A stretch of DNA of 64,000 bases from Breoghania sp. L-A4 (GTDB taxonomy: Bacteria > Pseudomonadota > Alphaproteobacteria > Rhizobiales > Stappiaceae). The stretch covers positions 4,039,549-4,103,548 of the forward strand of contig NZ_CP031841.1 in the NCBI RefSeq assembly GCF_003432385.1, read 5' to 3'. Below are positions 1 through 9,163 of this stretch, one piece after another. Position 1 is the stretch's first letter. Every line of letters begins with the position of its first letter. A model generated the notes under the pieces. It was not told the DNA's origin and did not search any database. It was given only the letters and a program-made list of their open reading frames with translations. A program made the translations under genes and the position numbers.

Positions 1-78
1 AAGAACCTGCGCGCGCGCGGCGAGACCGACGCCAACGGCGGCACCAAGGCCGGCATCTTCTTCGAAAAGGAGTACTGA
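1..78 (+). CDS. C-terminal end of an unidentified protein (partial)
   Basis: An open frame runs in from the left edge and ends at TGA 76-78. It encodes 25 residues, ending in a segment with ANGGTKAGIFFEKEY. I do not recognise the family from this tail. It points the same way as the regulator and fdhD that follow, so it may belong to another formate or molybdoenzyme gene, but that is only an inference from position. The 191 bases after it (79-269) show no gene. Confidence 0.5.
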   Translation, partial: KNLRARGETDANGGTKAGIFFEKEY

Positions 79-269
79 CGCCGCCGCGCGCGAAAGGCTG
101 CATTCCCCGCGTCCGGCGCGCCTTGCGAAATTTTCGCTGGTGCCGGGTGAGACTCTTTGCCATTCAGGTGTGTGCCGTCACCACCCTGGTCCGGCTCTTT
201 CAGGAGCTTCCCGCCGTGCCGCGCCGCGGTGCGGAATCCCGCCACGCAGGATTGGAGCAAGTCCTTTCA

Positions 270-1184
270 ATGGCCGAGCCCGAGAACACCGCCGAGACCG
301 AGCTGGACGATCTGGCGAAGAAATTCTTCACCACCAAGCAGGTCGCCTCGCTGCTGCACGTGAAGGAACGCAAGATCTACGAGCTGGCCTCGGCGGGCGA
401 GATTCCGGGCACGCGCGCGCTGGGCAAATGGCTGTTCGACCGGCAGGCGATCTACAAATGGCTGAAGAGCCACGGCACCGACGCCGGCGCCTCGACCGAA
501 ATCGAGCCGCCAAACGTGGTGCTGGGCAGCCATGACCCGCTGCTCGAATGGGCTTTGCGCGAATCCAATTCCGGCCTCGCGACGTTTCTCGACGGCAGCC
601 TCGACGGGCTGGAACGCTTCGGCGCCGGCGAAGGCATCGCCAACGGCATGCATGTGTTCGATCCCGCAAGCGGCGACTGGAACGTGCCCGCCATCAAGGC
701 GGCGGCCGCCGGCCAGCCTGCCGCGCTCATCGAATGGGCGTGGCGCGAACGCGGGCTGATCGTGCCCGCCGGCAACCCCCAGGGGATCACCGGCATCACG
801 GATCTGGCGGGCATGCGGGTCATCCCGCGGCAGGAGAAGGCGGGCAGCCAGGTGCTGCTGCAGCATTATCTGGACACGGAACTCCCCGGCGCCGTCACGC
901 TCACCCGCGCGGCAAGAACCGAAAGCGACGCGGCGCTGGCGGTCTTCGAGGGCGAGGCGGACGCGGCCTTCGGCCTGCAGTGCGTGGCGCGGCAGTTCCG
1001 GCTGGACTTCGTGCCCATCGTCCGCGAGCGTTTCGATCTTCTGGTCACGCGCCGCGACTGGTTCGAGCCGCCGCTGCAGCGGCTGATGGCCTTCACCCGC
1101 ACGCCCGAGTTCCAGGCCCGCGTCGCAGCGCTGACCGGCTATGACGTCACAGGCCTGGGCACGGTGCATTTCAACGGTCTTTAG
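270..1184 (+). CDS. Excisionase-type HTH regulator with periplasmic-binding-protein-like sensor domain
   Basis: A 304-residue predicted cytoplasmic regulator. Residues about 15-65 (FFTTKQVASLLHVKERKIYE onward) form an excisionase/MerR-like helix-turn-helix. The rest resembles the PBP-like domain (PF12727 type) that binds small ligands in molybdate/tungstate-responsive regulators. I chose the ATG at 270, preceded by GGAGCAAG, over a TTG at 123 because the extra N-terminal 49 residues look non-coding (Arg/Cys/Pro-rich). It lies 92 bases before fdhD on the same strand and near the fds formate dehydrogenase operon, which suggests control of molybdoenzyme genes or of molybdenum supply. The ligand cannot be told from sequence. 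Confidence 0.75.
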   Translation: MAEPENTAETELDDLAKKFFTTKQVASLLHVKERKIYELASAGEIPGTRALGKWLFDRQAIYKWLKSHGTDAGASTEIEPPNVVLGSHDPLLEWALRESNSGLATFLDGSLDGLERFGAGEGIANGMHVFDPASGDWNVPAIKAAAAGQPAALIEWAWRERGLIVPAGNPQGITGITDLAGMRVIPRQEKAGSQVLLQHYLDTELPGAVTLTRAARTESDAALAVFEGEADAAFGLQCVARQFRLDFVPIVRERFDLLVTRRDWFEPPLQRLMAFTRTPEFQARVAALTGYDVTGLGTVHFNGL

Positions 1185-1276
1185 AGCTGCGGCACCTCTC
1201 TTTCATGTGCGTTTTCCTGTGATATTGATCTTTTTCTGCGAGCGCACGTCGAACATTGCGCTATAGTGCGGCCATC

Positions 1277-2104
1277 ATGAGCATGGCAGAAGACATCACA
1301 CCCCACACGTCCTCCACCCGCAGGATCAGGACCGTGAGCTGGAACCGGCCCGCCCCGCCCTCGGGGTTGCGCGCGGTTCCCGAAGAGACCGCCGTCGCGC
1401 TCACCTACAACGGCTCCACCCACGCGGTGATGATGGCCACGCCCTGCGATCTGGAGGACTACGCCTATGGCTTCAGCCTCACCGAGGGGCAGATCCAGGC
1501 CCCGTCGCAGATCCGGTCCATCGACGTGATCGTGCTCAATGAGGGCATCGACGTGCGCATCTGGCTCGACGCCGACACCGCGGCGCAACTCCGCGACAGG
1601 CGCAGGCGCATCGCCGGGCCCACCGGATGCGGACTGTGCGGCATCGAGAGCCTGAGCGAAGCCGTGCCGCGGCCCGCCCGGGTGCAGGGCGACGCGCGCG
1701 TCACCGCCGCCGACATCATGGCCGCGCAACGCGCCATGGTCGCCGGCCAGACGCTGCACGCGGAAACCAGCGCAGTGCATGCCGCCGCCCTGTGGACGCC
1801 GAGCGGCGGACTGCTGGCGATCCGCGAGGACGTGGGCCGGCACAATGCGCTCGACAAGCTCGTTGGCGCGCTGTCGCGCGCCGGGCCGCGCGCCCACGGC
1901 GGCATGCTGCTGCTGACCAGCCGGGTGTCGGTGGAGATGGTGCAAAAGGCCGCCGTGCTCGGCAGCCCGGTGCTTGTCGCCGTCTCAGCCCCCACCGCGC
2001 TTGCGGTGCGCACGGCGGAAGCCGCCGGCATCACGATTGTGGCGATGGCGCGGGACGATGGCTTCGAGGTGTTCTCCCATCCCCATCGCATCGTACCGGA
2101 GTGA
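1277..2104 (+). CDS. fdhD: Formate dehydrogenase accessory sulfurtransferase FdhD
   Basis: FdhD (FdsC in fds systems) passes sulfur from a cysteine desulfurase to the bis-MGD molybdenum cofactor of formate dehydrogenase, which is needed for activity. The 275-residue product has the conserved swivelling Cys pair at C118 and C121 in GPTGCGLCGIES, and a typical C-terminal domain. ATG 1277 is chosen; ATG 1283 is an in-frame alternative. It is transcribed towards the fdsGBAD operon (convergent), rather than sitting inside it between fdsA and fdsD as in Rhodobacter capsulatus. Confidence 0.95.
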   Translation: MSMAEDITPHTSSTRRIRTVSWNRPAPPSGLRAVPEETAVALTYNGSTHAVMMATPCDLEDYAYGFSLTEGQIQAPSQIRSIDVIVLNEGIDVRIWLDADTAAQLRDRRRRIAGPTGCGLCGIESLSEAVPRPARVQGDARVTAADIMAAQRAMVAGQTLHAETSAVHAAALWTPSGGLLAIREDVGRHNALDKLVGALSRAGPRAHGGMLLLTSRVSVEMVQKAAVLGSPVLVAVSAPTALAVRTAEAAGITIVAMARDDGFEVFSHPHRIVPE

Positions 2105-2180
2105 GGCTTTCCGGACGTCGGCGGGATAGCCGCGCATTCGGAACGGTTTCAGACAGTAAAAGCCTCTCCGAACACGCCGC

Positions 2181-2245
2181 CCATCCTTCGAGACGCCGTC
2201 TTCGGCGGCTCCTCAGGATGACGTCATCGTATTGATATTTTTATG
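2181..2245. repeat. Dispersed palindromic repeat, family A (partial unit)
   Basis: A stem centred on CGCCGTC/GACGGCG-like arms flanked by CCTTCGAGAC and CTCAGGATGACGT, followed by ATCGTATTGATAT. The same modules recur at 12491-12690 and 36889-37012. It lies between the convergent fdhD and fds operons. Confidence 0.75.
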
Positions 2246-2313
2246 AAATCATCTGTTGGACGGCAACCTTCAGAGAACAGCCGGAAGGCCGTATCGAACG
2301 ATCACGCAAGCGT

Positions 2314-2928
2314 TCAGGGTCCGGAATTCTGCCCGATCGCGGCTTCGCCCGCGAGAAACGCCCGCCCGAACCGCGCCACCGCCGCATAAAAATCGGCGCC
2401 TTCGGCGGCTTCCAGATCGTCGAGGAATTTCGGCGCCCAGGGCTCGATATGGCGCGCAAAGAACGCCGCCTGGGCGCGGACCGGCACCGAACCCACGCGG
2501 CCGGCGATCAGCCCGGCCATGATCATGCTGAGATTGGCGACATGATCCTCGGGCTCGGTCGGATCGCCGTTGCGCGCGATCCCCATGCGCGCCAGGTCGA
2601 TGCGCAACTCCGCGAGCGCCCGGCCGAACAGATGGCCGTTGCGGTAAAAGGAGGCATAGGGCATCAGGCGCGGCTGCGGCCGGGCCGCAAAGAGCGCGCG
2701 GTGCTCGCACGCCACGGCCTCATCACCCAGCGCCGCTGCGCGTGCATGCAGATCCGCGAACGCGTCACCCAGGGGATCGCCGCCGGTCGCGCGCAGGGTG
2801 CCGAAAAGCTCCGGCCGCGCGGGACCGCTCAACAGTCTCGCCAGCAGCCGGTAGTGATCGGCGCGCGCGTCCACGCTCACAGCGGTTTCAAGCGCACCGG
2901 CGGGCGCCTCCATCGCCCGCATCCTCAC
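2314..2928 (-). CDS. TorD/DmsD-like molybdoenzyme chaperone
   Basis: A 204-residue, mainly helical protein resembling the TorD/DmsD (NarJ) chaperone family, which binds apo-molybdoenzymes and protects them until the cofactor is loaded. Features include a helical core (DHYRLLARLLSGPARPELF) and the family-like YASFYRNGHLFG segment. The GTG start (2926-2928) overlaps the fdsD stop as GTGA; an ATG lies two codons further in. As last gene of the fds operon it probably serves FdsA. Soluble fds enzymes generally rely on FdsC and FdsD, so an added TorD-type chaperone is notable. Confidence 0.8.
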   Translation of the reverse strand: MRMRAMEAPAGALETAVSVDARADHYRLLARLLSGPARPELFGTLRATGGDPLGDAFADLHARAAALGDEAVACEHRALFAARPQPRLMPYASFYRNGHLFGRALAELRIDLARMGIARNGDPTEPEDHVANLSMIMAGLIAGRVGSVPVRAQAAFFARHIEPWAPKFLDDLEAAEGADFYAAVARFGRAFLAGEAAIGQNSGP

Positions 2929-3167
2929 ACGGGCTCGGGCATCGGCCGTGGCGCGCTCACCTTGCGGATGCTCGGGGCCGCCTCCAGCACCAGCGGATCG
3001 AAGCCCGCCTCGCCGCTCGCGATCAGCGCGAAGAACTGGGCCCGCATGCGCGGCTCCCAGAAGCTGTTAATGTGAGCCGCCACCCCGGCCACCGCCTCGT
3101 CGTGCGGCTTGGAGTGGAAGAACGTCGCGATCTGGTTGGCCATATAGACGAGTTTCTCAGGCGACAT
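2925..3167 (-). CDS. fdsD: Formate dehydrogenase delta subunit FdsD
   Basis: A small (80-residue) protein starting MSPEKLVYMANQIATFF, the signature of FdsD, which is required for assembly or stability of NAD-dependent formate dehydrogenase. ATG 3167 is preceded by GAAAGGA at good distance; the upstream in-frame extension to 3212 would run into the end of fdsA. It lies 41 bases after the fdsA stop and overlaps the next gene by GTGA, so it is in the same transcript. Confidence 0.9.
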   Translation of the reverse strand: MSPEKLVYMANQIATFFHSKPHDEAVAGVAAHINSFWEPRMRAQFFALIASGEAGFDPLVLEAAPSIRKVSAPRPMPEPV

Positions 3168-3208
3168 GGGCCATTTCCTTTCCTGGCGCGCGGCGATTCC
3201 GGCGCGGC

Positions 3209-6088
3209 TCATTCGGCAGCCTCGATGACCGGCAGAATGCGGCGGGCCTGGCGCGCCTGCCGGTCGTATTCCACCTGCCAGTCGGTGGGTCCGTTCGACG
3301 GTGCGATCTGCACAGCGGTCACCTTGTATTCCGGACAGTTGGTGGCCCAGTCGGTGAAGTCCGTGGTGATCACATTGGCCTGGGTCGTGGGGTGGTGAAA
3401 CGTTGTGTAGACCACACCCGGCGACACCCGGTCGGTGATCAGCGCGCGCAACGTGGTCTCGCCGGAGCGGCTGGCAATCCTCAGCCAGTCGCCGTCCTTG
3501 ACGCCGCGCTGTTCGGCGTCATGCGGATGGATCTCCAGCCGGTCCTCCTCGTGCCACACCACATTGTCGGTACGCCGGGTCTGCGCGCCCACGTTGTATT
3601 GCGACAGGATCCGCCCGGTGGTGAGCAGCAGCGGGAAGCGCGGCCCGGTGCGCTCGTCTGTCGCCACATATTCGGTGCGGATGAACTTGCCCTTGCCGCG
3701 CACGAAGCCGTCCAGATGCATCACCGGCGTGCCCTGCGGCGCGGCGTCGTTGCACGGCCACTGCACCGAACCCAAGGTCTCCAGAGTGTCGTAGGAGACA
3801 TTGGCGAAGCTCGGGGTGGTCAGCGCGATCTCGTCCATCACCTCGCTGGGATGGGTGTAAGCCCAGTCGAGCCCCATGGCCTGGGCCAGCTTCTGGGTGA
3901 CTTCCCAGTCGGCCAGGCCATTCTTCGGCGACATGACCTTGCGCACGCGGTTGATGCGGCGCTCGGCGTTGGTGAACGTCCCGTCCTTTTCCAGAAACGT
4001 CGAGCCGGGCAGGAACACATGCGCGTGGTTGGCGGTCTCGTTGAGGAACAGATCATGCACCACGACGCATTCCATCGCCGCCAGTCCGGCCGCCACATGG
4101 TGGGTGTCGGGATCGGACTGAAGAATGTCCTCGCCCTGCACATAGATGCCCTTGAAGCTGCCCTCGACGGCGGCGTCCAGCATGTTGGGGATGCGCAGGC
4201 CCGGCTCGCTGTCCAGCGTCACGCCCCAGAGCTTCTCGAACAGCTCGCGGGTGGCATCGCCCGACACGTGCCGGTAGCCCGGCAGCTCATGCGGGAACGA
4301 GCCCATGTCGCAGGCGCCCTGCACGTTGTTCTGGCCGCGCAGCGGGTTCACGCCGACGCCCTCGCGGCCGATGTTGCCGGTGGCCATGGCGAGATTGGCG
4401 ATCGCCATCACCGTGGTCGAGCCCTGGCTGTGCTCGGTGACGCCGAGACCGTAGTAGATCGCGCCGTTGCCGCCGGTCGCATAGAGCCGCGCGGCGCCAC
4501 GCAGCTCCTCAGGGTCGATCCCGGCATAGGCGCCGACGACCTCGGGTGAATTCTCCGGCTCCGCCACAAACGATGCCCAGTCCTGGAACTCGTCCCAGTC
4601 GCAGCGCTCGCGAATGAAGGCCTCGTCGAACAGGCCCTCGGTGACGATGACATGAGCCAGCGCCGTCAGCACGGCGACGTTGGTACCCGGGCGCAGTGGC
4701 AGATGGTGGCTCGCCTCGATGTGCGGCGAGCGCACGATGTCGGTGCGGCGCGGATCGAGGACGATCAGCTTTGCACCGGCCCGCAGCCGCTTCTTCAGCC
4801 GTGAAGCGAAGACCGGATGGCCGTCGGTCGGATTGGCGCCGATGATCATCACCACGTCGGTCTTCTCGACGCTGTCGAAGTCCTGGGTGCCGGCGGAGGT
4901 GCCGAAGGTCTGGCCGAGACCGTAGCCGGTGGGCGAATGGCAGACGCGGGCGCAGGTGTCGACATTGTTGTTGCCGAACCCCTGGCGGATCAGCTTCTGC
5001 ACCAGATAGGTCTCTTCGTTGGTGCAGCGCGAGGAGGTGATGCCGCCGATGGCGCCGCGGCCATACTGATACTGGATGCGGCGGAATTCGCTCGCCACAT
5101 GGGCGAAGGCCTCCTCCCAGGAGACCTCGCGCCACGGGTCGGAGGTCTTCTCGCGGACCATCGGGTTGAGGATGCGCTCCTTGTGCCCGGCGTAGCCATA
5201 GGCGAAGCGGCCCTTGACGCAGGAATGGCCGCGATTGGCCTTGCCGTCCTTGTACGGCACCATGCGCACCAGCTCCTCGCCGCGCATCTCCGCCTTGAAC
5301 GAGCAGCCGACGCCGCAATAGGCGCAGGTGGTGACCACCGAATGCTCCGGCTGGCCGATCTCGATGACCGATTTTTCCTGCAAGGTCGCCGTGGGGCAGG
5401 CCTGCACGCAGGCGCCGCAGGAGACGCATTCCGACGAGAGAAAGTCCTCGTGCATGCCCGGCGAGACCCGGCTGCCGAAGCCGCGGCCCTCGATGGTCAG
5501 CGCGAAGGTGCCCTGCACCTCTTCGCAGGCGCGCACGCAGCGCGAGCAGACGATGCATTTGGAGGGATCGTAGGTGAAATAGGGGTTGGACTCGTCCTTC
5601 GGCATGTAGCGGAAATTCTCACCGTCCCCCGCCTTGGCCTTCACATGGTTGTCGCCCTCGTAGCCGTAGCGTACGTCGCGCAGGCCCACCGCGCCGGCCA
5701 TGTCCTGCAACTCGCAGTCGCCATTGGCAGCACACGTCAGGCAATCGAGCGGATGGTCGGAGATATAGAGCTCCATCACCCCACGGCGGATGTCCTTCAG
5801 CCGCGTGTTCTGGGTGGTGACCACCATGCCGTCGGCCACCGGCGTGGTGCAGGAAGCGGGCGTGCCGCGGCGGCCCTCGATCTCCACCAGGCAGAGGCGG
5901 CAGGACCCGAAGGCGTCGACCATGTCGGTGGCGCAGAGTTTCGGCACCTGGATGCCGGCCTCCGCCGAGGCGCGCATGACCGAGGTGCCCTCGGGCACGG
6001 TGACGGCAACGCCGTCAATCGTCAGGGTGACAGTTTGCTCCGCCTTGGAAGCGGGGGTGCCGTAATCGATTTCGTGGATCAGACCCAT
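3209..6088 (-). CDS. fdsA: NAD-dependent formate dehydrogenase, molybdenum alpha subunit FdsA
   Basis: The catalytic subunit of cytoplasmic FdsABG, which oxidises formate to CO2 at a bis-MGD molybdenum centre. The 959 residues show, in order, a NuoG-like [2Fe-2S] domain (C52, C63, C66, C80), a His/Cys [4Fe-4S] site (H112, C116, C119, C125), two ferredoxin clusters (C178/181/184/188 and C221/224/227/231), the molybdopterin-domain [4Fe-4S] site (C255, C258, C262, C290), and the Mo ligand C383 followed by H384 in CARVCHSPTG. C383 aligns with selenocysteine in E. coli FdhF, so this is the Cys form. It starts four bases after fdsB ends. Confidence 0.97.
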   Translation of the reverse strand: MGLIHEIDYGTPASKAEQTVTLTIDGVAVTVPEGTSVMRASAEAGIQVPKLCATDMVDAFGSCRLCLVEIEGRRGTPASCTTPVADGMVVTTQNTRLKDIRRGVMELYISDHPLDCLTCAANGDCELQDMAGAVGLRDVRYGYEGDNHVKAKAGDGENFRYMPKDESNPYFTYDPSKCIVCSRCVRACEEVQGTFALTIEGRGFGSRVSPGMHEDFLSSECVSCGACVQACPTATLQEKSVIEIGQPEHSVVTTCAYCGVGCSFKAEMRGEELVRMVPYKDGKANRGHSCVKGRFAYGYAGHKERILNPMVREKTSDPWREVSWEEAFAHVASEFRRIQYQYGRGAIGGITSSRCTNEETYLVQKLIRQGFGNNNVDTCARVCHSPTGYGLGQTFGTSAGTQDFDSVEKTDVVMIIGANPTDGHPVFASRLKKRLRAGAKLIVLDPRRTDIVRSPHIEASHHLPLRPGTNVAVLTALAHVIVTEGLFDEAFIRERCDWDEFQDWASFVAEPENSPEVVGAYAGIDPEELRGAARLYATGGNGAIYYGLGVTEHSQGSTTVMAIANLAMATGNIGREGVGVNPLRGQNNVQGACDMGSFPHELPGYRHVSGDATRELFEKLWGVTLDSEPGLRIPNMLDAAVEGSFKGIYVQGEDILQSDPDTHHVAAGLAAMECVVVHDLFLNETANHAHVFLPGSTFLEKDGTFTNAERRINRVRKVMSPKNGLADWEVTQKLAQAMGLDWAYTHPSEVMDEIALTTPSFANVSYDTLETLGSVQWPCNDAAPQGTPVMHLDGFVRGKGKFIRTEYVATDERTGPRFPLLLTTGRILSQYNVGAQTRRTDNVVWHEEDRLEIHPHDAEQRGVKDGDWLRIASRSGETTLRALITDRVSPGVVYTTFHHPTTQANVITTDFTDWATNCPEYKVTAVQIAPSNGPTDWQVEYDRQARQARRILPVIEAAE

Positions 6089-6092
6089 GGTG

Positions 6093-7649
6093 CTACTCCG
6101 CGGCTTCGGCGATGTGTTTTGGTGTGAAATCGTCTGGAAAATGGGTGAGCGCGCTCATCACCGGATAGGGCGTGAAGCCGCCCAGGGCGCACAGGGATCC
6201 CAGTTTCATCGTGTTGCAGAGATCGGTAAGCAGCGTGATCTGGTCGCCGGGCGCATCGCCCTGCCCGATCCTGTCGACCACTTCGACGCCGCGCACCGCG
6301 CCGATGCGGCAGGGCGTGCACTTGCCGCAGGATTCAACGGCACAGAATTCCATCGCGAAACGCGCCTGCTTCAGCATGTCGACGCTGTCGTCGAAGACGA
6401 CGATGCCGGCGTGGCCGATCAGCCCGTCCTTTTCCGCAAACGCCTCATAGTCGAAGACCGTGTCGAAGAGCGCGCGCGGGAAATAGGCGCCCAGCGGCCC
6501 GCCGACCTGCACGGCCTTGACCGGCCGTCCGCTTGCCGTGCCGCCGCCGATCTCGTCGATGATCTCGCCCAGCGTCAGCCCGAAGGCGGTCTCGTAGAGG
6601 CCGCCGTATTTCACGTTACCGGCGATCTGGATCGGGATCGTGCCGTGCGACCGGCCGACCCCGTAGTCGCGATAGAAGGCCGCGCCGCGGTCCAGGATGA
6701 TGGGCACGGAGGCCAGCGACATGACGTTGTTGACCACCGTCGGGCGGCCGAGGAATCCCTCCAGCGCCGGCAGCGGCGGCTTGGCGCGGACCACGCCGCG
6801 CTTGCCCTCGAGCGAATTGAGCAGCGAGGTTTCCTCGCCGCAGACATAGGCGCCCGCGCCGACGCGCACCTCCATGTCGAAGGCGTGGGCCGAACCCAGC
6901 ACGCCCTGCCCCAGGATCCCTTCGGCCCGCGCGATGTCGATCGCCGCGCGCATGGTGGCGATGGCGTGGGGGTATTCCGAGCGGGTGTAGATGTAGCCTT
7001 TGGTCGCGCCCGTCGCGAGGCCGGCGATCGCCATGCCCTCTATGAGCACGAAGGGATCGCCCTCCATGATCATCCGGTCGGCAAACGTGCCGCTGTCGCC
7101 CTCGTCGGCATTGCAGACGATGTATTTCCGCGCGCCCGGCGCATCGAGCACGGTCTTCCACTTGATGCCGGTGGGAAAGCCCGCGCCGCCGCGCCCGCGC
7201 AGCCCGCTGTCGGTCACCTGCTGCACGATCTCCGCTGGCGTCATGGCGATGGCCGCCTCGAGCCCCTTCAGACCCTCGTGCTGTCGATAGTCCGCCAGCG
7301 ACAGCGGATCGGTGACGCCGCAGCGCGCGAACGTCAGCCGCGTCTGGTTCTTGAGATAGGCGATCTCTTCGGTCAGGCCCAGCCACAGGGCGTGCTCGCC
7401 GCCGGCCTCGAATCCCGCGTCGAACAGACCCACCACGTCGGATGGTGCGACCGGGCCGTAGGCGATGCGGCCTTCCGGCGTCGCCACCTCGACCAGCGGC
7501 TCCAGCCAGTGCATGCCGCGCGAGCCGTTGCGCACGATCAGGGCGTCGATGCCACGTGTCTTGAGTTCAGCCGCAATTGCCTCGGCGACCAAATCCGCGC
7601 CGACGGCCAGGGCGGCGGCGTCGCGAGGCACGAAAATCGTGAGGCTCAT
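6093..7649 (-). CDS. fdsB: NAD-dependent formate dehydrogenase beta subunit FdsB (NuoF-like diaphorase)
   Basis: A 518-residue subunit that holds FMN and the NAD site and passes electrons from FdsA/FdsG to NAD+. An N-terminal thioredoxin-like domain precedes a NuoF module with glycine-rich FMN/NAD segments (GLRGRGGAGFPTGIKW; ADEGDSGTFADR) and a C-terminal [4Fe-4S] site at about residues 434-446 (CAVESCGKCTPC) completed by a later Cys near residue 486. The ATG at 7649 overlaps the fdsG stop (ATGA); the open frame upstream to 8129 is the fdsG shadow. Confidence 0.97.
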   Translation of the reverse strand: MSLTIFVPRDAAALAVGADLVAEAIAAELKTRGIDALIVRNGSRGMHWLEPLVEVATPEGRIAYGPVAPSDVVGLFDAGFEAGGEHALWLGLTEEIAYLKNQTRLTFARCGVTDPLSLADYRQHEGLKGLEAAIAMTPAEIVQQVTDSGLRGRGGAGFPTGIKWKTVLDAPGARKYIVCNADEGDSGTFADRMIMEGDPFVLIEGMAIAGLATGATKGYIYTRSEYPHAIATMRAAIDIARAEGILGQGVLGSAHAFDMEVRVGAGAYVCGEETSLLNSLEGKRGVVRAKPPLPALEGFLGRPTVVNNVMSLASVPIILDRGAAFYRDYGVGRSHGTIPIQIAGNVKYGGLYETAFGLTLGEIIDEIGGGTASGRPVKAVQVGGPLGAYFPRALFDTVFDYEAFAEKDGLIGHAGIVVFDDSVDMLKQARFAMEFCAVESCGKCTPCRIGAVRGVEVVDRIGQGDAPGDQITLLTDLCNTMKLGSLCALGGFTPYPVMSALTHFPDDFTPKHIAEAAE

Positions 7650-8125
7650 CGGCGCGCCTCCGCGACCAGATCTCCGGCGGAAGCGGCGTCGAGCCGCCCG
7701 TGCAGCCGGTCGCCGAGCATCGCCGCCGGGGCGCAGGAGCACAGACCGAGGCAATAGACCGGCTCCAGCGTCACCAGCCCGTCCGTGGTGGTGCCGTGCC
7801 AGTCGATCCCGAGGCGGCGCATCACGTCGTCGGCGATGGCGTCGCCGCCCATCGACTGGCAGGCCTCGGCGCGGCAGATCTTCAGCACCCGGCGGCCCGC
7901 CGGCCGCTCGCGGAAATCGTGATAGAAGCTCGCCACGCCATGCACCTCGGCGCGGCTCAGATTGAGCTTGCCGGCGATCGTCGTGAGCGCGGCGGGCGGC
8001 ACGCACCCGAATTCCTCCTGCACATCGTGCAGGATCGGCAGCAGCGGACCTTCCAGCTCTGAAAGGCGGTCGACGATGGCGCCGACCCGGCCCCGTATTT
8101 CCTGCGCAGACGGCTGCACTGACAT
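7646..8125 (-). CDS. fdsG: NAD-dependent formate dehydrogenase gamma subunit FdsG (NuoE-like)
   Basis: A 159-residue thioredoxin-fold [2Fe-2S] protein homologous to NuoE, the first gene of the fdsGBA operon. Cluster ligands are visible as C84, C89, C125 and C129 (CRAEAC and CLGLC). ATG 8125 is preceded by GGGAG; an in-frame TTG at 8140 would sit inside that ribosome-binding site, so it is rejected. It ends overlapping fdsB by four bases, indicating translational coupling. Confidence 0.96.
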   Translation of the reverse strand: MSVQPSAQEIRGRVGAIVDRLSELEGPLLPILHDVQEEFGCVPPAALTTIAGKLNLSRAEVHGVASFYHDFRERPAGRRVLKICRAEACQSMGGDAIADDVMRRLGIDWHGTTTDGLVTLEPVYCLGLCSCAPAAMLGDRLHGRLDAASAGDLVAEARR

Positions 8126-8192
8126 GCAAATTTCTCCCAAAACCGCAATGAGAGGGAATTTTGCATGAAAACGTACAGTTATATCAAGAAAG

Positions 8193-8223
8193 CTATCCCG
8201 TCGCTCGATAGGGTTTTTCTATC
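8193..8223. promoter_or_regulatory. Candidate LysR operator upstream of fdsG
   Basis: Three alternating half-sites, CTATC (8193-8197), GATAG (8207-8211) and CTATC (8219-8223), lie 68-98 bases upstream of the fdsG start. ATAG-N7-CTAT has the geometry of OxyR/LysR-type sites. The LysR gene is immediately upstream, so this is a plausible activator site for the fds operon; no binding data exist here. Confidence 0.5.
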
Positions 8224-8278
8224 AAGCGGGATGACATCCATGCCGCCGGCGCGGAAGAGCCCCGCGCCAAAGACCGGA

Positions 8279-9163
8279 TCAGAGACTGGAAATGCGCTTC
8301 GCCTGCGCCAGAAGCGCGGCGATCACAGGCGTGTAGGGCTCACGGTAGGCGGCGACGAGGCCGACCGTGTGCGAAGCGTCGGGCGCGACGATGGGGATCG
8401 CGCGCAGCGGCGCCTCCGCGCCGAATGTCTCCACCAGCTTCACCGGCATGATGCTCGACCACTTGCCGGTGCGCACATGAGCGATGAGCGCGACCATCGA
8501 ATCCGACTCAAGCGTCGGATTGGCCGCGGTGCCGGCCTCCGCCAGATGCTGGTTGAGAATGCGCCGGTTCTGCATGTCCGACGTGAGCAGGCACAGCGAC
8601 AGCGCGCTGACCTCCTTCCAGGTCACGCTCTCGCGCCGCCCGAACGGATTTTCCTCGGTGGTGACCAGGCAGTAACGCTCCAGGTACAGCGGCACATTGG
8701 CGACCCGGCCCAGCGGCTCGTTGTCGAGGTAGGTGATGCCGACGTCGATCTCCAGATTCTCCAGAAGCGACAGCACCTCCACCGAGGTGCGCGAGATCAC
8801 CGAGAAGGTCACCTTGGGATGCTGCTCGCAGAACGGCGTCGTCAGATCGGGCAGCATCGCCATCGCCGTTGGAATGGCGGCGACGCGCACGTGGCCCGAA
8901 AGCCCGTGTTTGGCGGCGCGCATTTCCTCATGCATGGTGCGCGCGTCACCGACGATGCGCCGCGCCCAGTCGAGCACACGCTGGCCCTCCGGCGTCAGCC
9001 CCTGGAAGCGCGACCCGCGGCGGACCAGCATCACGTCGAGCTGATCCTCGAGCTGCTTGATGGCGGCCGACAGCGTCGGCTGGGTGACCCGGCATTCCTC
9101 CGCGGCGCGGCCGAAATGCTTCTCGCGCGCCAGGGCAATGAACATTTCAAGCTTGTCGATCAT
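8279..9163 (-). CDS. LysR-family regulator of the formate dehydrogenase operon
   Basis: A 294-residue LysR regulator: N-terminal winged HTH (MIDKLEMFIALAREKHFGRA, residues 1-60), linker helix, and a two-lobed effector domain. ATG 9163 gives the usual LysR N-terminus; GTG 9175 is the only longer option nearby. It is the gene directly upstream of fdsG, in the same direction, 153 bases away, a position typical of fds regulators. The likely inducer is formate or a related signal, which is inference. Confidence 0.88.
   Translation of the reverse strand: MIDKLEMFIALAREKHFGRAAEECRVTQPTLSAAIKQLEDQLDVMLVRRGSRFQGLTPEGQRVLDWARRIVGDARTMHEEMRAAKHGLSGHVRVAAIPTAMAMLPDLTTPFCEQHPKVTFSVISRTSVEVLSLLENLEIDVGITYLDNEPLGRVANVPLYLERYCLVTTEENPFGRRESVTWKEVSALSLCLLTSDMQNRRILNQHLAEAGTAANPTLESDSMVALIAHVRTGKWSSIMPVKLVETFGAEAPLRAIPIVAPDASHTVGLVAAYREPYTPVIAALLAQAKRISSL

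Noticed and set aside
123..269. Upstream TTG start for the HTH/PBP regulator
   Set aside because: The added 49 residues lack any domain character, while ATG 270 has a good ribosome-binding site directly before a typical HTH.
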